64,000 nucleotides of DNA from Arabidopsis thaliana (GCF_000001735.4 NC_003074.8:2046101-2110100); one strand, 5' to 3'. Counted from the first letter of the stretch, positions 48,391 through 59,807 are shown. The notes: generated from the sequence alone by a model not told the origin. Translations and numbers: made by a program.

Positions 48391-48438
48391 GGGGGGGCGG
48401 GGGGGGGGGGGGGGGGGGGTGGGGGGGGGGGAGGGGGG
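48391..48438. repeat. G-homopolymer tract
   Basis: Almost pure G over 48 bp, broken by one C, one T and one A, in otherwise AT-rich DNA. It starts 27 bp upstream of the SWEET relic's ATG; read in the gene's direction it is a C tract. It could form G-quadruplex or i-motif structures, or its exact length could be a sequencing artefact. Confidence 0.9.
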
Positions 48439-49240
48439 TGAAGATTAAGTCAATGAGTCAATATCTGGACTCTTATATGTGTAAATCCAAATATTTTGGT
48501 TTGTTACCATCTTTTGCGCACTTAGGTAGGTTCAGTATGGGTGGGTATAAACGGTTATTTTCAAAATAATATAAAGAACAAGTCACTTACCCAATCGAAT
48601 TATTGTTTTCATTTTACATATTTTGATATATAAAATTTTAACCAAAACAAAAAGCATTAGCAAAAAAGAAATAGAAAAAAATATTCTCAAAAATAGAAAT
48701 CCCTAAATTTTCTCACATACCATGAAAAAAAATCTCAAATTCACGTTGGAGTCAAATTCATATATCGCTCTCACACACGCACACACTCCGGATTTCCATC
48801 TTTTTTTTGTATATCTCAGATCCATCATATGCGTAAATCTAAAATTATATATGATACAAAATTGTCAACAATCCAGGTTTCCAATTATATACACACTCCT
48901 CTTTATCTCAGTTTCATGTCTCTTTATTTCAGATTCATTGTCCTTGTTTCCGAAATTATCAAGTTTCATCACCAGCTGATCTACACATATGAACTCAAGC
49001 ACGATCTGAGACCAAACAACAGTTTCCTATTATAAGACAGCGCAAAAGTGGATTTTCAAATATTTCACAAGTCACAAATCGCCCTTCCAGGCAAAAAAAA
49101 AAACCAGTGTCTATGAGGCTTACATGCAAACCCAAAATGCTCACTATTATCCAAAATTAGCTTTGCAATATCAGCAACTCAGCTGACGCATGTAAAGAGT
49201 AAAGGTTTTATGTGGACACCAAGTTTTTCGTCATTGGTCT
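48439..49240. other. SWEET upstream / ALDH22A1 3' flank
   Basis: AT-rich. The high end holds the ALDH22A1 3' UTR. The longest open frame (about 85 codons, 48722-48979) has no family likeness and is not credible. Nothing else seen. Confidence 0.45.
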
Positions 49241-52200
49241 TCAGTGGCTCTTTCTAGTTCTGCTCACGTTAGAGCTCTGATCGGTAAGGAACTTGAGGAC
49301 ATCGATTAGGGATCTTAGCCGGTCCCAAATGTTGAGTCCATAAAGAGTTTCGACTAGGGCCTCCTGGAATTCAAATGCGTTTTCTGCTACCGGATACTGT
49401 GATATGACCATGACAGAGAGATATTAATTAGGACATTTAGATAATCAGATTGGATTTTCAATCTCTGTTATTGTTTAGAAAACTTGCCTGAATAGGTTTT
49501 GGAATCTTGGTCTTGATGAGTGGCCAAAATCTATCTTCAACCACCGATTTCACAAGACAGCATGCTCTTAAACCTTCTATTCCAGCAAACCGTCCAAACC
49601 CACTATCCTTTACACCTCCAAACGGGAGCGACTGCAAAATCAAAGGAGAAAATAAAGTCCAACTCTTAACCACGGAGATCATGACGAACCTTCTGTTTTT
49701 TTTTCTCTCTTTTCCAAAGGTAACATCCAAGAGTAAAGCCAGTGAGGTGTACCTGGCACATGTAATTTGATGCAAAGTCATTGATTGCAGCAACACCGCA
49801 CTGAATTTGAGAAGCTATTTGTTTGGCGCGATGCTTGCTTCCAGAGAAAACAGCACAGCCTAGAGCATAACGTGAATCATTTGCCAGCTTTATGACCTCT
49901 TCATCGGTGCTGAATTGCATGATTGGCATTATTGGTCCAAAAGCCTGATTCTCACACATTAATAAATCTTAAAACTCGTGTGTAGTATTGTGTGATGCAA
50001 CAACATGCAGGAACAGAAGCCAGACGAGCCAATGAAGGTAAGGATTCGTACCTCTTCTTTCATTATTTTCATGTTGTGGTTCACATTGATGAGAACAGTT
50101 GGAGGGAAATATTGATCGACTGCATCTTCCCCCAGATGACCAAAGCTGCCACGGACTGCAATTTCAGCTCCTTTGTCTAAGGCGTCATTTACAAGGCTCT
50201 GTAGGTGTTCAGAGTGCTCTTGCAAACATATAGCTCCCATGTCATACCTTCCAGTTAGAGGAGGACCCTAGTGTAAAAGAAGGATTTTAATAAGAACATG
50301 GAGAAATTTTGAGAAAGAGAAGACTTATGTTGCTGGAACAAAGAGATTTTTGTTTTATTAAACTTCCAGAGCATCACATATGAAAAAAATCAGTTAACCT
50401 CCTAAGTGGCTTGCATATACTAGGAAATATAAGTATATGATTAAAGCGTGGTGAAAAAAAAGAGAATGGCTACTTTGCCGTTACAACATACTAATGAAGA
50501 GGCTGGAGTGATGATGACAAACAAATCACAAGGCAAACAGGAATTAGGGACCGCCTGAATTTCATGTTTGTATTAGGGATCAAAACTAAATGGCATGCGA
50601 ATTCTTATCCCTTTTATTGTGAGTTAGGGAACACTTACAGCAGAAACTGACTTCACAATCTTGGTTACTTGGCCAATGAATGCAGTATAAATGTCTTTGT
50701 GGACATAAAATCTTTCAGCACCGGCACAGTTTTGCCCGCTGGACTGAAGAGTGCCCCTTACAGCCACTTGTGCAACCTAAATTGTACAATATAGGCATTA
50801 GTTTTATCAAAGGAACGCCTCCTTTTCCAATAATAAATAAATAAAAACACAGAAGAGAGCACGACGACACAAAAAGAACACTTACATGTGAGACATCTGC
50901 GTCTTCACATATGATAAATGCATCTTTTCCACCAAGCTCAAGAGTGACAGGTGTCAATGTCTCGGCAGCATTTCTCATTATCTGCAACATATTGCATAAG
51001 TACAACTCATAGCGAACTGATGAGAATGGAAAACCAAGTCTGAAGACTGTACCATCTTGCCAACAGCTGTGGATCCAACAAATATCATTTTATCAACAGA
51101 TGAGACAAGTGCTTCTCCGGTCTCCGCAAACCTGAAAAGAATGTGTTATTTGAGGAAATCAATTTTATAACGCACGCTAAGGAGAATTGCATAAATATAA
51201 TATACAGACCCTGTTATCACATCGACTAGATTTTCTGGTGCTCCAACAGCAGCTAAAGCTGCCTGGATTATGCGGAAGTAAAAGCATCCCGACCAGCTAG
51301 CGTGTTCTGAAACCTGTAGAAAAGGTGTTCCAACAATCAGAAACATATACAAAATCTCAAGAAGATATATGCCTTGAAGAAGACTAAACAACTTCCTCAC
51401 AATGGTCGCACTGCTCACAATGTTGACATCATATAAACAGTAACATGCTAAGCTTATTCAGATATGGAAAATGAATGGCATTGCCTTGGGAAAAGATCAA
51501 ACCAAAAGTGTCAGCGAACTATAGTAACAAAAAAAGACATTGCAGTTAAACCTTAATAACAATGCCATTCCCAGAGAAGACTGCAGCCAGCATAGGGTTG
51601 AAAATATTGTGGAAGGGATAATTCCATGGGACTATAGCTCCAATGACACCAAGGGGATGGAACTCTACTCGTGATACTTTATGAAGCATAGCTCTTCCTG
51701 AAGAACTGTGGACAAATAAGATTTGAACTGAAATCATTTATAAGAATCAAAGGAGAACTAAAATTCATACTGATATTTATATAAGCTATGTGGAATTACC
51801 GAGATTCAGGCTTTAACCATCGTTCGCCCTCAGAAAGAAGCCAAGTAATTTTCTCACAAGTAGTCATAATTTCTCCCAGGGACGCATCTACCATAGTCTT
51901 TCCAGTATCACGTGAAGAGACTCTATATAACGGAAAAACAAACTTTAGCATCATTTGAGAAAAGTTCCCAGGGAAAACAAAACCTGTATACCAAACCACG
52001 TAGTTAACAGAAATGAATCCTTACTCGCATATAAGCTCTTGGTGTTCAATAATGTACTTAAGAAGAATCCGCAAGAACTGCCTTCTAAGCTTGAAGCTAC
52101 TTTGAGCCCATGTCTTTTGAGCCTTCCTTGATAGTGTTACGCGCTCCTCGACCTGGAAACACAAAAGTGTAAATCATATCTCATAATAAGGTGGCTATAG

Positions 52201-52913
52201 CCTTCAGAGAAACCTTTGACTTTGAGTAAAGTAGCACCATTCTTATAAAATTATAAAAAAAACATATTCCCTTCACAGCAAGGACATCAGCTACTAACCT
52301 CAGTAGGCGACAGAGCAGGGAAATATCCCAGATATTTCATTGTGGCAGGTTCATAACATTGAACTTTTTTGTCAGACTGTTGGCTCCTTCCTCTGGGAGG
52401 AATCTAAAGCCAGTGTCACAGATAACTTATGATTCAGTATGCTAAGAACAACTGATCTAACAGTTAATTAGCTATCATAATAAATCAGCTATAGTGCACT
52501 TGGATTGAGAAATATGGAAATCAGAGTTAATTTCGTAACACTGAGATCAATTATTAATACCTAAGTCCTAAACCAAATCAACAGCTTAAATCTCCTAGCA
52601 TTTCAAATTTTTTAAGCACAATGTGGAGGAAAATGAGAAAATGATGCGATCGGAGAACTCACATAGATGAAGCTATTCTCCTCCGTATCTTTCCCATGAG
52701 CCAACACTGTTTCAAAAATCAAACATCGATTAAGCTTGTTTTACGGGGTATAGACATAGACGAAACTAGAAGCTGATACAGACAGAGAAGAAAAGAGATA
52801 CCATCGGATGCGTCAACGTCAATGGAAGGAACATTGGGAGGAATGAGCATAAGAAGGAACTTGCAGATCGCGTAAGCGAAGGCGAGGACGATCAGTGGCC
52901 ACCAAAACGGCAT
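49241..52913 (-). CDS. ALDH22A1: Aldehyde dehydrogenase family 22
   Basis: Fourteen exons (52802-52913, 52663-52706, 52299-52403, 52025-52152, 51800-51922, 51552-51705, 51210-51313, 51053-51131, 50886-50981, 50639-50776, 50052-50267, 49753-49944, 49488-49631, 49241-49396) sum exactly to 596 residues. An N-terminal hydrophobic anchor ([20 protein letters not shown]) targets a membrane. The ALDH fold follows: [20 protein letters not shown], catalytic Glu in [11 protein letters not shown], catalytic Cys in [12 protein letters not shown], and GPIMPIMQF. The single-copy plant family is linked to stress tolerance through detoxification of reactive aldehydes. The intron after KIPKPIQ starts with GC (minus strand gcaagt) rather than GT. 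The start is ATG 52911-52913 (MPFWW). Confidence 0.96.
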
Positions 52914-54088
52914 TTCCACTTGTTCAGAGATTCTTCAGCTAGGGCTTTGAGAAATCCAGCGAAAAGACAACGCCGATGAAGGATAAATCTCGGCGTCTCC
53001 GTCAATCGGAAAAATAGAAATAGGAATCAACGAAGAGCTGATGGATTTTAATATTTATTCTCTGCTTTGAATCGCCTTTTTTTATTTTCTGGTTTTCAAG
53101 TCCACTGGAACTGTGAGAATGGTACGGGTGGTAATTTTGGCAACCTTAAGGGTTAATCCTAGCGGATTAAGATTAATCCAAGAAAAGTATTGCGTCATTA
53201 AAACGAGCATCCACGTTGAAGCTACACGCCAAGAACATGAACACCAAATAATCATCAATCGCGATATATATATATCGTGATTGCGTTTAAAGTATTTAAC
53301 CAAAAGTTTGACCCGACTGAAATATAATTACGTTTGTTAACCGAGTTAGAGTATTAAACCATTATCTCGTCAAAAGCAAGACACTATCCTACATGTCTAC
53401 TCTAAATTTGGTTTTCTCTAAATATTTGCTAAATATAGTAACATATTGACTTGACTATGAACAAAAGTAATTGTTGGTCATTGTCCATGGATGATTATCC
53501 CCTGCTCTACATCGTCAGTCAAATTGTCCACTCTTTCACCCACCAGATACCTTTCATTGAAGACCAATTGGTGAAGGTACATAATAACATCACGTGTTAG
53601 CTTGGCCATAAAACAGACTGTGATCAAAGCTAATAGCGCCGGCCAAATACACCTTTCAATAGCTGAATTGGTGCTTTGGGAGAATCCAAGCAACGGGAAT
53701 AAAACCTTTCAACAGCTGAATTGGTGCTAGTACTACATTTCTCTAAGAATAACTTTAGAGCAAAAAACGCATACTAATAAAAAATCAAAGGGAAGAAAAT
53801 TTGAGGAAAAGGTGATGGTTTAAGGTAACAGATTTCTAGCTATACTTAGATTTTAGAGTTAATTGAAGAATACAAAGGTTTTAAAGACAACATACGTTAG
53901 TGTTAATTGACGTGTTGACCTATTTTCTCGCAAAACTTCACAATTACCATGTTTAAAGATGATGACTAATTACAACTTGAAAGTTTAATCGCCATTTACG
54001 TTCCACCGATCTCCGTAAACTCTTTTCTTCATTTGGTCACTTTTATCTAATCAGAATTCCATTTTTTTCTCAATCAAAGGGGAAAAAA
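52914..54088. other. Divergent ALDH22A1/PMEI-like upstream region
   Basis: Promoters of ALDH22A1 (-) and the PMEI-like gene (+). Around 53478-53693 a minus-strand frame of 71 codons has fairly normal codon composition (AIERCIWPALLAL, ERYLVGERVDNLTDD) but no family I can name; it may be a relic. A 24-bp word (cctttcaa[t/c]agctgaattggtgct) occurs twice, at 53652-53675 and 53705-53728. Confidence 0.5.
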
Positions 54089-54883
54089 ATGGAGTTCAAC
54101 AAAACCTATCGGATCATCGTGATCTTCACGGTTTCTATTTTGGTCACCATCTCTACGCATGTAGAATCCAGATCAGATTCTCCATTTTCGACACCAGCTC
54201 CGGCACCGGAAGTTATGAAACCTATCGCTAGTCCTGCAAATTCTCCGGCGGAGATATATACAGACTCTCCCGTTGCGTCTCCAGAAGCTCCAGCAGATTC
54301 ATTTTCCCCAAAAAATCCTCCGGTCGAGATAGATATATACTCTCCCGCAGCGTCACCAGAGGCTCCTGTCGCATCACCAGAAGCTCCTGCGGAGTCTTCC
54401 TCTGCTGCACCATCTGGAATCAAAGTTTCGAGTTCTCCCAAAAGCCTTTTGAACCCGCCATTGTTATCTCCGGAGATCAAAACCATTTGCGGCAAAACCG
54501 ATAACCCTCCGTTATGCGAATCTTCCGTTAGTCCTCTCTTAACGCCTCAACTGAAACCAAACACTTCCTCCGTCCTCATTCTCGCTATTCAAGCTTCGAT
54601 CACCGCGACCAAGGCGGCCATGGCCATCGTCGAAAAAGTCGACGCCTCCGATTGTCAGGAGTTATATGATGATGCAGTTGTGAATTTGGAAGATGCAGTT
54701 AACGCCGTCAAGTCAAGTGACATTGCCACCGTTAACACAAACTTGAGCGCAGCGATGACAGATTACAGCACGTGTAACGACGGTTTTGAAGAATCGGGAG
54801 AGCCTAACCCGTTGGCTTACGTGGCCGATAAGCTTACGAAGATGGTTAGTAACTGTCTCGCCATCTCTACGTTGATCAAGTGA
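54089..54883 (+). CDS. Secreted proline-rich PMEI-domain protein
   Basis: A single-exon protein of 264 residues. It has a signal peptide (hydrophobic IIVIFTVSILVTISTHVES, residues about 9-27). Residues about 30-115 are rich in Pro/Ala/Ser with repeated SPEAP and SPAE words, an arabinogalactan-protein-like glycomodule for Hyp O-glycosylation. A pectin methylesterase/invertase-inhibitor-like four-helix domain follows, with cysteines at ICGKTDNPPLC, SDCQEL, YSTCNDGF and SNCLAIS; the first two would form the N-terminal hairpin disulphide. Such proteins act in the cell wall. No C-terminal GPI signal is visible (it ends ISTLIK). Whether it inhibits PME or invertase cannot be told. I do not recall a symbol for it. 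Confidence 0.87.
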   Translation: MEFNKTYRIIVIFTVSILVTISTHVESRSDSPFSTPAPAPEVMKPIASPANSPAEIYTDSPVASPEAPADSFSPKNPPVEIDIYSPAASPEAPVASPEAPAESSSAAPSGIKVSSSPKSLLNPPLLSPEIKTICGKTDNPPLCESSVSPLLTPQLKPNTSSVLILAIQASITATKAAMAIVEKVDASDCQELYDDAVVNLEDAVNAVKSSDIATVNTNLSAAMTDYSTCNDGFEESGEPNPLAYVADKLTKMVSNCLAISTLIK

Positions 54884-55238
54884 AATACGACAGCGTTTTG
54901 AATCGTGAGGATATAAAAGTGTTTTTGTTTTCTTTAAATTTGGGTCTTGGCTGGGTTTGAACATGGTACTACATCGTTTTCGAATATCCAAAGTTCCAAG
55001 TAAAGAACGTGAGAGCTCTACTTAGGCTTACGGTGTAAGTCTGTAACGTTATCATGTATCTCATTGTTGTGTGGTCATATGTGGATGTTATATTCTCGTG
55101 AAACAAAGTGATATATATACATATATATATATATATATAAATATATACAAAAATGTATATGTAGAGATAACGACTCGTTTTTGAATCTGGTAAAAGTGAA
55201 TCGATTGTACAAATGTTAGGTTACTTCTTGAATATGAA

Positions 55239-55309
55239 TTAACAATGTGCACCAATTTATTTGAAAAATATCAGTTATGTTAACAATGTGCACCAATTTA
55301 TTTGAAAAA
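55239..55309. repeat. Direct repeat of a 30-bp word
   Basis: The word ttaacaatgtgcaccaattt plus atttgaaaaa occurs at 55239-55268 and again at 55280-55309. Its core (aatgtgcacca) also appears inverted in the left arm of the foldback element just downstream. Confidence 0.85.
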
Positions 55310-55312
55310 AAA

Positions 55313-55569
55313 TCTCAAAAGACTGTTCATTTCCTAATGTTGTTGGTGCACATTATTTTTTTTGCTAAATTGTAAATATCATATATAAAAGATTTCTCTC
55401 CCGGATTTTCAATTGGCTCTTTGTTTTTTGTTTTTATTTTGCCAAAAAAATACAAATGTTCTAGATTATCAAACTTTGTAAAACTGATTTTTCATATATA
55501 TGATATTTACAATTTAGCAAAAAAACAATTTGCACCAACAATGTTCGGGGAGTGAATAGTCTTTTGAGA
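55313..55569. mobile_element. Foldback element with 75-bp inverted arms
   Basis: Left arm 55313-55387 and right arm 55495-55569 are both 75 bp and inverted copies of each other. They share tctcaaaagact at the outer end and tttgctaaattgtaaatatc at the inner end, with several substitutions between. The 107-bp centre is AT-rich and non-coding. This is the form of a MITE or foldback transposon. No clear target-site duplication was found. Confidence 0.82.
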
Positions 55570-56372
55570 CTTTTTATAATATGTAATTTAGGCTAATTGG
55601 ACTCTACACTATATTTACCAATTGGGTTATCAGTATAGTGAGATAATGAAGAGAATTTGAGTGAAAAAATAATAATAAATGAAAGACATTTAGTATGATA
55701 TTTATTTTCAGTCAAGAGATATTTTAAATCAAAAAAAAAAAAAAAACGTTTTCGTTCTATCTCACATCTCTCTCACTTCTCTTTCTTTATTATTTAAACA
55801 CTACCTTTACCCATTGGATAAAACATCTCATGCAAATTTATAAACATGTGTTTCTTAAATAAAATTAAAGTGTGAATATAGATAAATATTTTTTTTAATC
55901 ATGAGTTTCTTAAATTTATAAAAACTTAGCTTAATTATCTCTTAATTAGCTTAATTTTCCTTAAATATTTTATTTTTAATCAAAGTCAATTATATAGGTC
56001 TGAACCGACTAGAAAGTAGAAACTGAATAATTTACCTGAACCGAAGTCTAATAGAAATCGGTAGAAATCACATATTTGGTTTGGTTTAGCTCATGTTTTA
56101 CGAGCCTTGAAATAATTGGGCCTTAATATTTTAAGGGCCCAACCCAAACGCTGAATCGTCGCTCGTCTTAGTCAACAACCCCGACAAAGAAACGATGAGC
56201 GTTTCGCCGGAGATATTTAAACGGGACGGCATGGAAGTGAAGACCCGAAAAAAAAAAGGCAAAAAAGAAAAAAAAAAGGGAAGAGAGAAAATCAGAAAAA
56301 TGGAGGAGATAAAGATTTTGGGACATCTCTTCCACATTTACCCTTCACTTAAAGCCAATCCTCTCTCGAGAG

Positions 56373-56373
<1 letters not shown>

Positions 56374-56403
<30 letters not shown>

Positions 56404-56428
56404 CTTCTTCTTCTTCTTCTTCTTCTTC
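56374..56428. repeat. (CTT)n microsatellite, about 18 units
   Basis: An uninterrupted CTT trinucleotide run in the inferred 5' UTR of the PAPA-1 gene. CTT (GAA on the other strand) repeats are common in plant 5' UTRs and core promoters and vary readily in length. Confidence 0.93.
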
Positions 56429-56959
56429 TCAACTCCATTATCTAATTCTAGGGTTTTTCTCTCCTTCTTCTTCGCACTTCTCTTTCTCTCTCCCGCCGCT
56501 TGTTTCTTCTTTCCCTCGAAACACTGGTGTTACTGTGAGATTCTCGTTTGAATTTAGGGGATTTCTTAACGAATTCACTGAGAAGCACTAATTGCGAAGG
56601 TGTTGTTAGAGGTGGGTTTAGTGTATGCTTATTCGTTCTTTAGGTTTAGATATCATTCTACTTGAGTAGATGCTTGATGGTTTTGGCTTCTCTGGTTTCA
56701 TTAGTTTTGTGTCAATTTTGAGAATGCTATGTCTAATTCAATTTTGAGAATGCTATGACTAATTCAATTTGAGAAAGTGCATGTAGTTCAATTTTAAACT
56801 ATCTTTCTCTCTGGGGAAAACAGATTCTGAGGCTTAGTTATGTTCATAAATTGCTTTGAGTAAACATTTTTCATGCAGTTGTTATAGTTCAGTTACTTGT
56901 GTATATTGACCTTGTTTACTGTGGTCAGGTATTTTGCTGCATCTACGCTTGTCCTGATA

Positions 56960-58676
56960 ATGGAGGACTCTGGAGGTTCTGCTTCTACTTTAGCTGGCTT
57001 TACGGGTAGGAGAAGGAGAAGCGCTCTGCCTCGTCGACCCCGCGATATTAAAGGGAGCTTGCATAGTTTCAAGTTTCTGCCACCCTCAACGCAGACAAAC
57101 ACTGCTCTTAGCAATGAAGCTAACCCAAGTTTTAGGAATACCAATAGTTTATGTGGGTCTGTGAGTGAGAACAAACTGAAAGTGAAGCTTAAGCTTGGTG
57201 CTGGTGTTACCCGTACGTTGCAAACCAACTCTGAGGCGGGTACTTATACCAAAGCTTTGGTAAAGGTCTTATCTGTTAAAAGCTTTGAGTTTGTCCTTCA
57301 TTATACTTATTGTTAGCTTTCTTTCTTTGCTGATATACGAGAGTAATGCAGGATAATGGACAAAAACCATTTCAAAGTAAGGTAAAAGGCAATGGTCATG
57401 TTCAGAAAACACTGTTTCTAGGAGATATACATCAATCTAGAGGATATCCGTCTAAGACTGAGAATGGTGCGTCCATGTCCGAGAAGAGCAAACGAGGTCT
57501 TAAGAAACGTGTATTGGATCCAGAGCCAGACAGTGATGATGGAGATGAGGAAATCAGATACCTCGTAAAGTTAAAGTCTAAAAGGGTCGGGGTCTCTCAT
57601 GAAGGTAAAGAGAGTGAAGGAGGCAGAAGGATACACAGCAGTGGTCATGACATGGAAGACGGAAAACATCTCTCATCAGACAAACTTGCTGTGTCCGGAA
57701 GGAAAAAGCCGGTGATGGGAATGGTTGATCCGCTCCCGGCAGGAGAAACAAGCGGACAAATTCCTACTACACGTACTCGGGCTCTCCAATCTGGAAAGGA
57801 TCCACATTCTGTCATCAGGTCGAGTTCTCTTGAGTTCCCTGATGGCTTACCTTGCCCCTCATCTAAAAGTGAGTTGCACCTTTTTCCCTTTCTCAAATCA
57901 AACTGATGACTGCAAATACTTAATCTCTAAACCTTGAACAATTCCAGGACCAAAACAGAAGCTTTCTGAGGTAGAGCAACAATCCAAGAAGGCCGAAGCT
58001 GCACAGAGACGGCGAATGCAGTGTGAGAAGGCTGCCCAAGAAGCCGAGGTAAAGTTGATACATTTTTTCTGGTTAATATATAATGCCAATACAAGCCGAA
58101 TGACGATCTAAGAGCTTCTTCTTTGTCTTGTTCACCAGGCTGAAGCTATCAGGAAAATACTCGGACAAGATTCTGGTAGAAAGAAAAGAGAGGAGAAGAT
58201 AAAAAAACAACAGGAAGAACGAGCTCAGGTACCTTTGATTACAGATGAAATTTTATTAACTCCTCCTCTCTGTTTGTTCTGATTTCATCTTTCCTCTTCT
58301 CAGGAGAGAGCTGCAAGATCAAGCACACTCGCATCAAACACTATCAGATTGGTTATTGGTCCAAGTGGAACAACTATGACATTTTCTGAAGACATTGGTC
58401 TTCCAGATATCTTCAAGCCAGTCACGTACAGGTATGCTAACATCTGAGGATATATTTATAGAATCATATTTATATATGTGGAATTGTGAGATTTGAAGTG
58501 TGTGTTTTGATGGATCTGTGTGCTTCAGTTATCCTCCTCCGCGAGAGAAATGTGTGGGACCAAATTGCGAGAAAGCGTACAAGTACAGGGATTCAAAGTC
58601 GAAGCTGCCATTATGTAGTCTCGGATGTTACAACGCCATTCAAGAGAAGATGGAACAAGCACTGATTCATTGCTAA
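56960..58676 (+). CDS. PAPA-1-like INO80 complex subunit (IES2/INO80B type)
   Basis: Six exons (56960-57259, 57352-57868, 57948-58048, 58139-58228, 58304-58431, 58529-58676) encode 427 residues. The N-terminal half is basic and low-complexity (TGRRRRSALPRRPRD). A charged helix follows (EAAQRRRMQCEKAAQEAEAE), then the PAPA-1 conserved region (LVIGPSGTTMTFSEDIGLP) and a HIT-type zinc-finger-like end (CVGPNCEKAYKYRDSKSKL, then LCSLGCYNAI). Combined PAPA-1 and zf-HIT domains mark the IES2/INO80B subunit of the INO80 chromatin remodeller. Nuclear action is inferred from the family. Start MEDSGGSAS is the first ATG after the 5' UTR intron. Confidence 0.9.
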
Positions 58677-58855
58677 TTGCTCAACTTATTTAACACATAA
58701 TTGTTGCTTAACTCTTGTCCAATTGACCTTTACATTTCAGTTTACTTGATATCCATATCCAACAGGACGATCAAAATCAAAGTCAATACGAGTTTTGTTG
58801 CTAGACAATCAGATTCTTTTCAACAATATATAAATAAAACAAAAAGATGAATATT

Positions 58856-58927
58856 TGTGGCTGCTGGGATTCGAGCCCAGGTCTCCACGGCCACAACGTG
58901 GAATTCTTACCACTAAACTACAGCCAC
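58856..58927 (-). tRNA. tRNA-His (GTG)
   Basis: On the minus strand a 72-nt cloverleaf. The acceptor stem gtggctg pairs with cagccac. The D arm is tagtttagtggtaag. The anticodon stem ccacg/cgtgg closes a 7-nt loop ttgtggc with anticodon GTG, and the T arm contains ggctcgaatcc. The discriminator is A. A T-run for Pol III termination is not obvious right after the 3' end. Typical nuclear plant tRNA-His; the extra 5' G and CCA are added after transcription. Confidence 0.96.
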
Positions 58928-59807
58928 TTTTGTTGGCAGTATTCGAAGAATCAAATACATAAACAGTTTAAATTATTTTAATAGAGCAACAATTGTTTAG
59001 GTCTTTTTTGACGTCAGACGTTGTAAAATAGCGGAAATGAATATGGCTTTTGGGGAAAGGAAATGGCGAAGAAGAGACACTCCCAAGCATGTCAAAATAA
59101 AATGACAAAAAAATATGGAACGCACCATGCGTTACGCATGTATTAAAGTCAAAGAAGACGACAAGCTGTGTTTTTTTTTCTTTAGCTGGTTGAGTATTAG
59201 GACATAGATGAGTTAGATCACGCCTGTTAAGAATGTTGGAAGTGGGTGACTCAAGTATGGTAGTTGACTAGTTGTGTTAGATTATTTAATTAAGAACTTG
59301 TAACCAAAAGAACCTTTTCCTGATAGAAAACCAAATCCAAAACTGAATACAAAAATATCAAAACCTTATATCTCATGTGTAACAGCTAACTGTTTTAAAA
59401 GAAAAATATAACACACTTTGGCTGCTGTACCACCTAACACACAGCGAAGAGAGATGCATTTCCAGAAAAAGAAAGATTTAAAATAAGGAAACCATTAGGA
59501 ACTTGAATTAAGAAGAGTTAGTTGCTGATAGACCATGTCTTACAATATGCAATTGACCAGACCAGAGACTGCTAAGTTTTTTCAAAGATGAATATTATAA
59601 AAAAAAACGGCTGCAAACACTACGGACGAAGAACCCGTTACCTCCTCTCAAATGGCGCTCACTATACATTTCTTCCTCCGTTTGGTTGCCCAAAGCTTTT
59701 CTTTTGCGGTTTATCATGTCTCAGTCTGCACTCTGAAGGTTTTATTTGCACCCATGAGAGTGCCTTCCATCCCCAGCCACAACTAAAGAGTCCAGAGTGT
59801 TAAAATC
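58928..59807. other. Intergenic between tRNA-His and PP4R3 gene
   Basis: The tRNA 5' flank, then AT-rich DNA, then the PP4R3 3' UTR. A 71-codon open frame at 59588-59803 has no domain and lies opposite the PP4R3 3' UTR; I do not credit it. Confidence 0.45.

Larger units (their letters stand above)
54884..56959. other. Repeat-rich intergenic region and PAPA-1 5' UTR
   Basis: After the PMEI-like 3' UTR come an AT dinucleotide patch (about 55110-55145), a duplicated 30-bp word, a 257-bp foldback element, more AT-rich DNA, and from about 56150 the promoter and 5' UTR of the PAPA-1 gene. The 5' UTR carries purine-rich and CTT repeats, plus a likely 5' UTR intron with an acceptor GTGGTCAG near 56929. 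A frame at 56195-56551 is only the translation of these repeats. Confidence 0.55.

Noticed and set aside
48722..48979. 85-codon frame upstream of ALDH22A1 3' end
   Set aside because: Low-complexity AT-rich translation without any recognisable domain.
54106..54495. 129-codon frame antisense to the PMEI-like gene
   Set aside because: It is the mirror of the SPEAP repeats; the sense frame has a signal peptide and a conserved domain.
56195..56551. 118-codon open frame with poly-Lys then poly-Phe
   Set aside because: It only translates the purine tract and the CTT microsatellite in the PAPA-1 5' UTR; no domain and extreme composition.
59588..59803. 71-codon frame opposite the PP4R3 3' end
   Set aside because: No domain, no splice or promoter support, and placed in a 3' UTR region.
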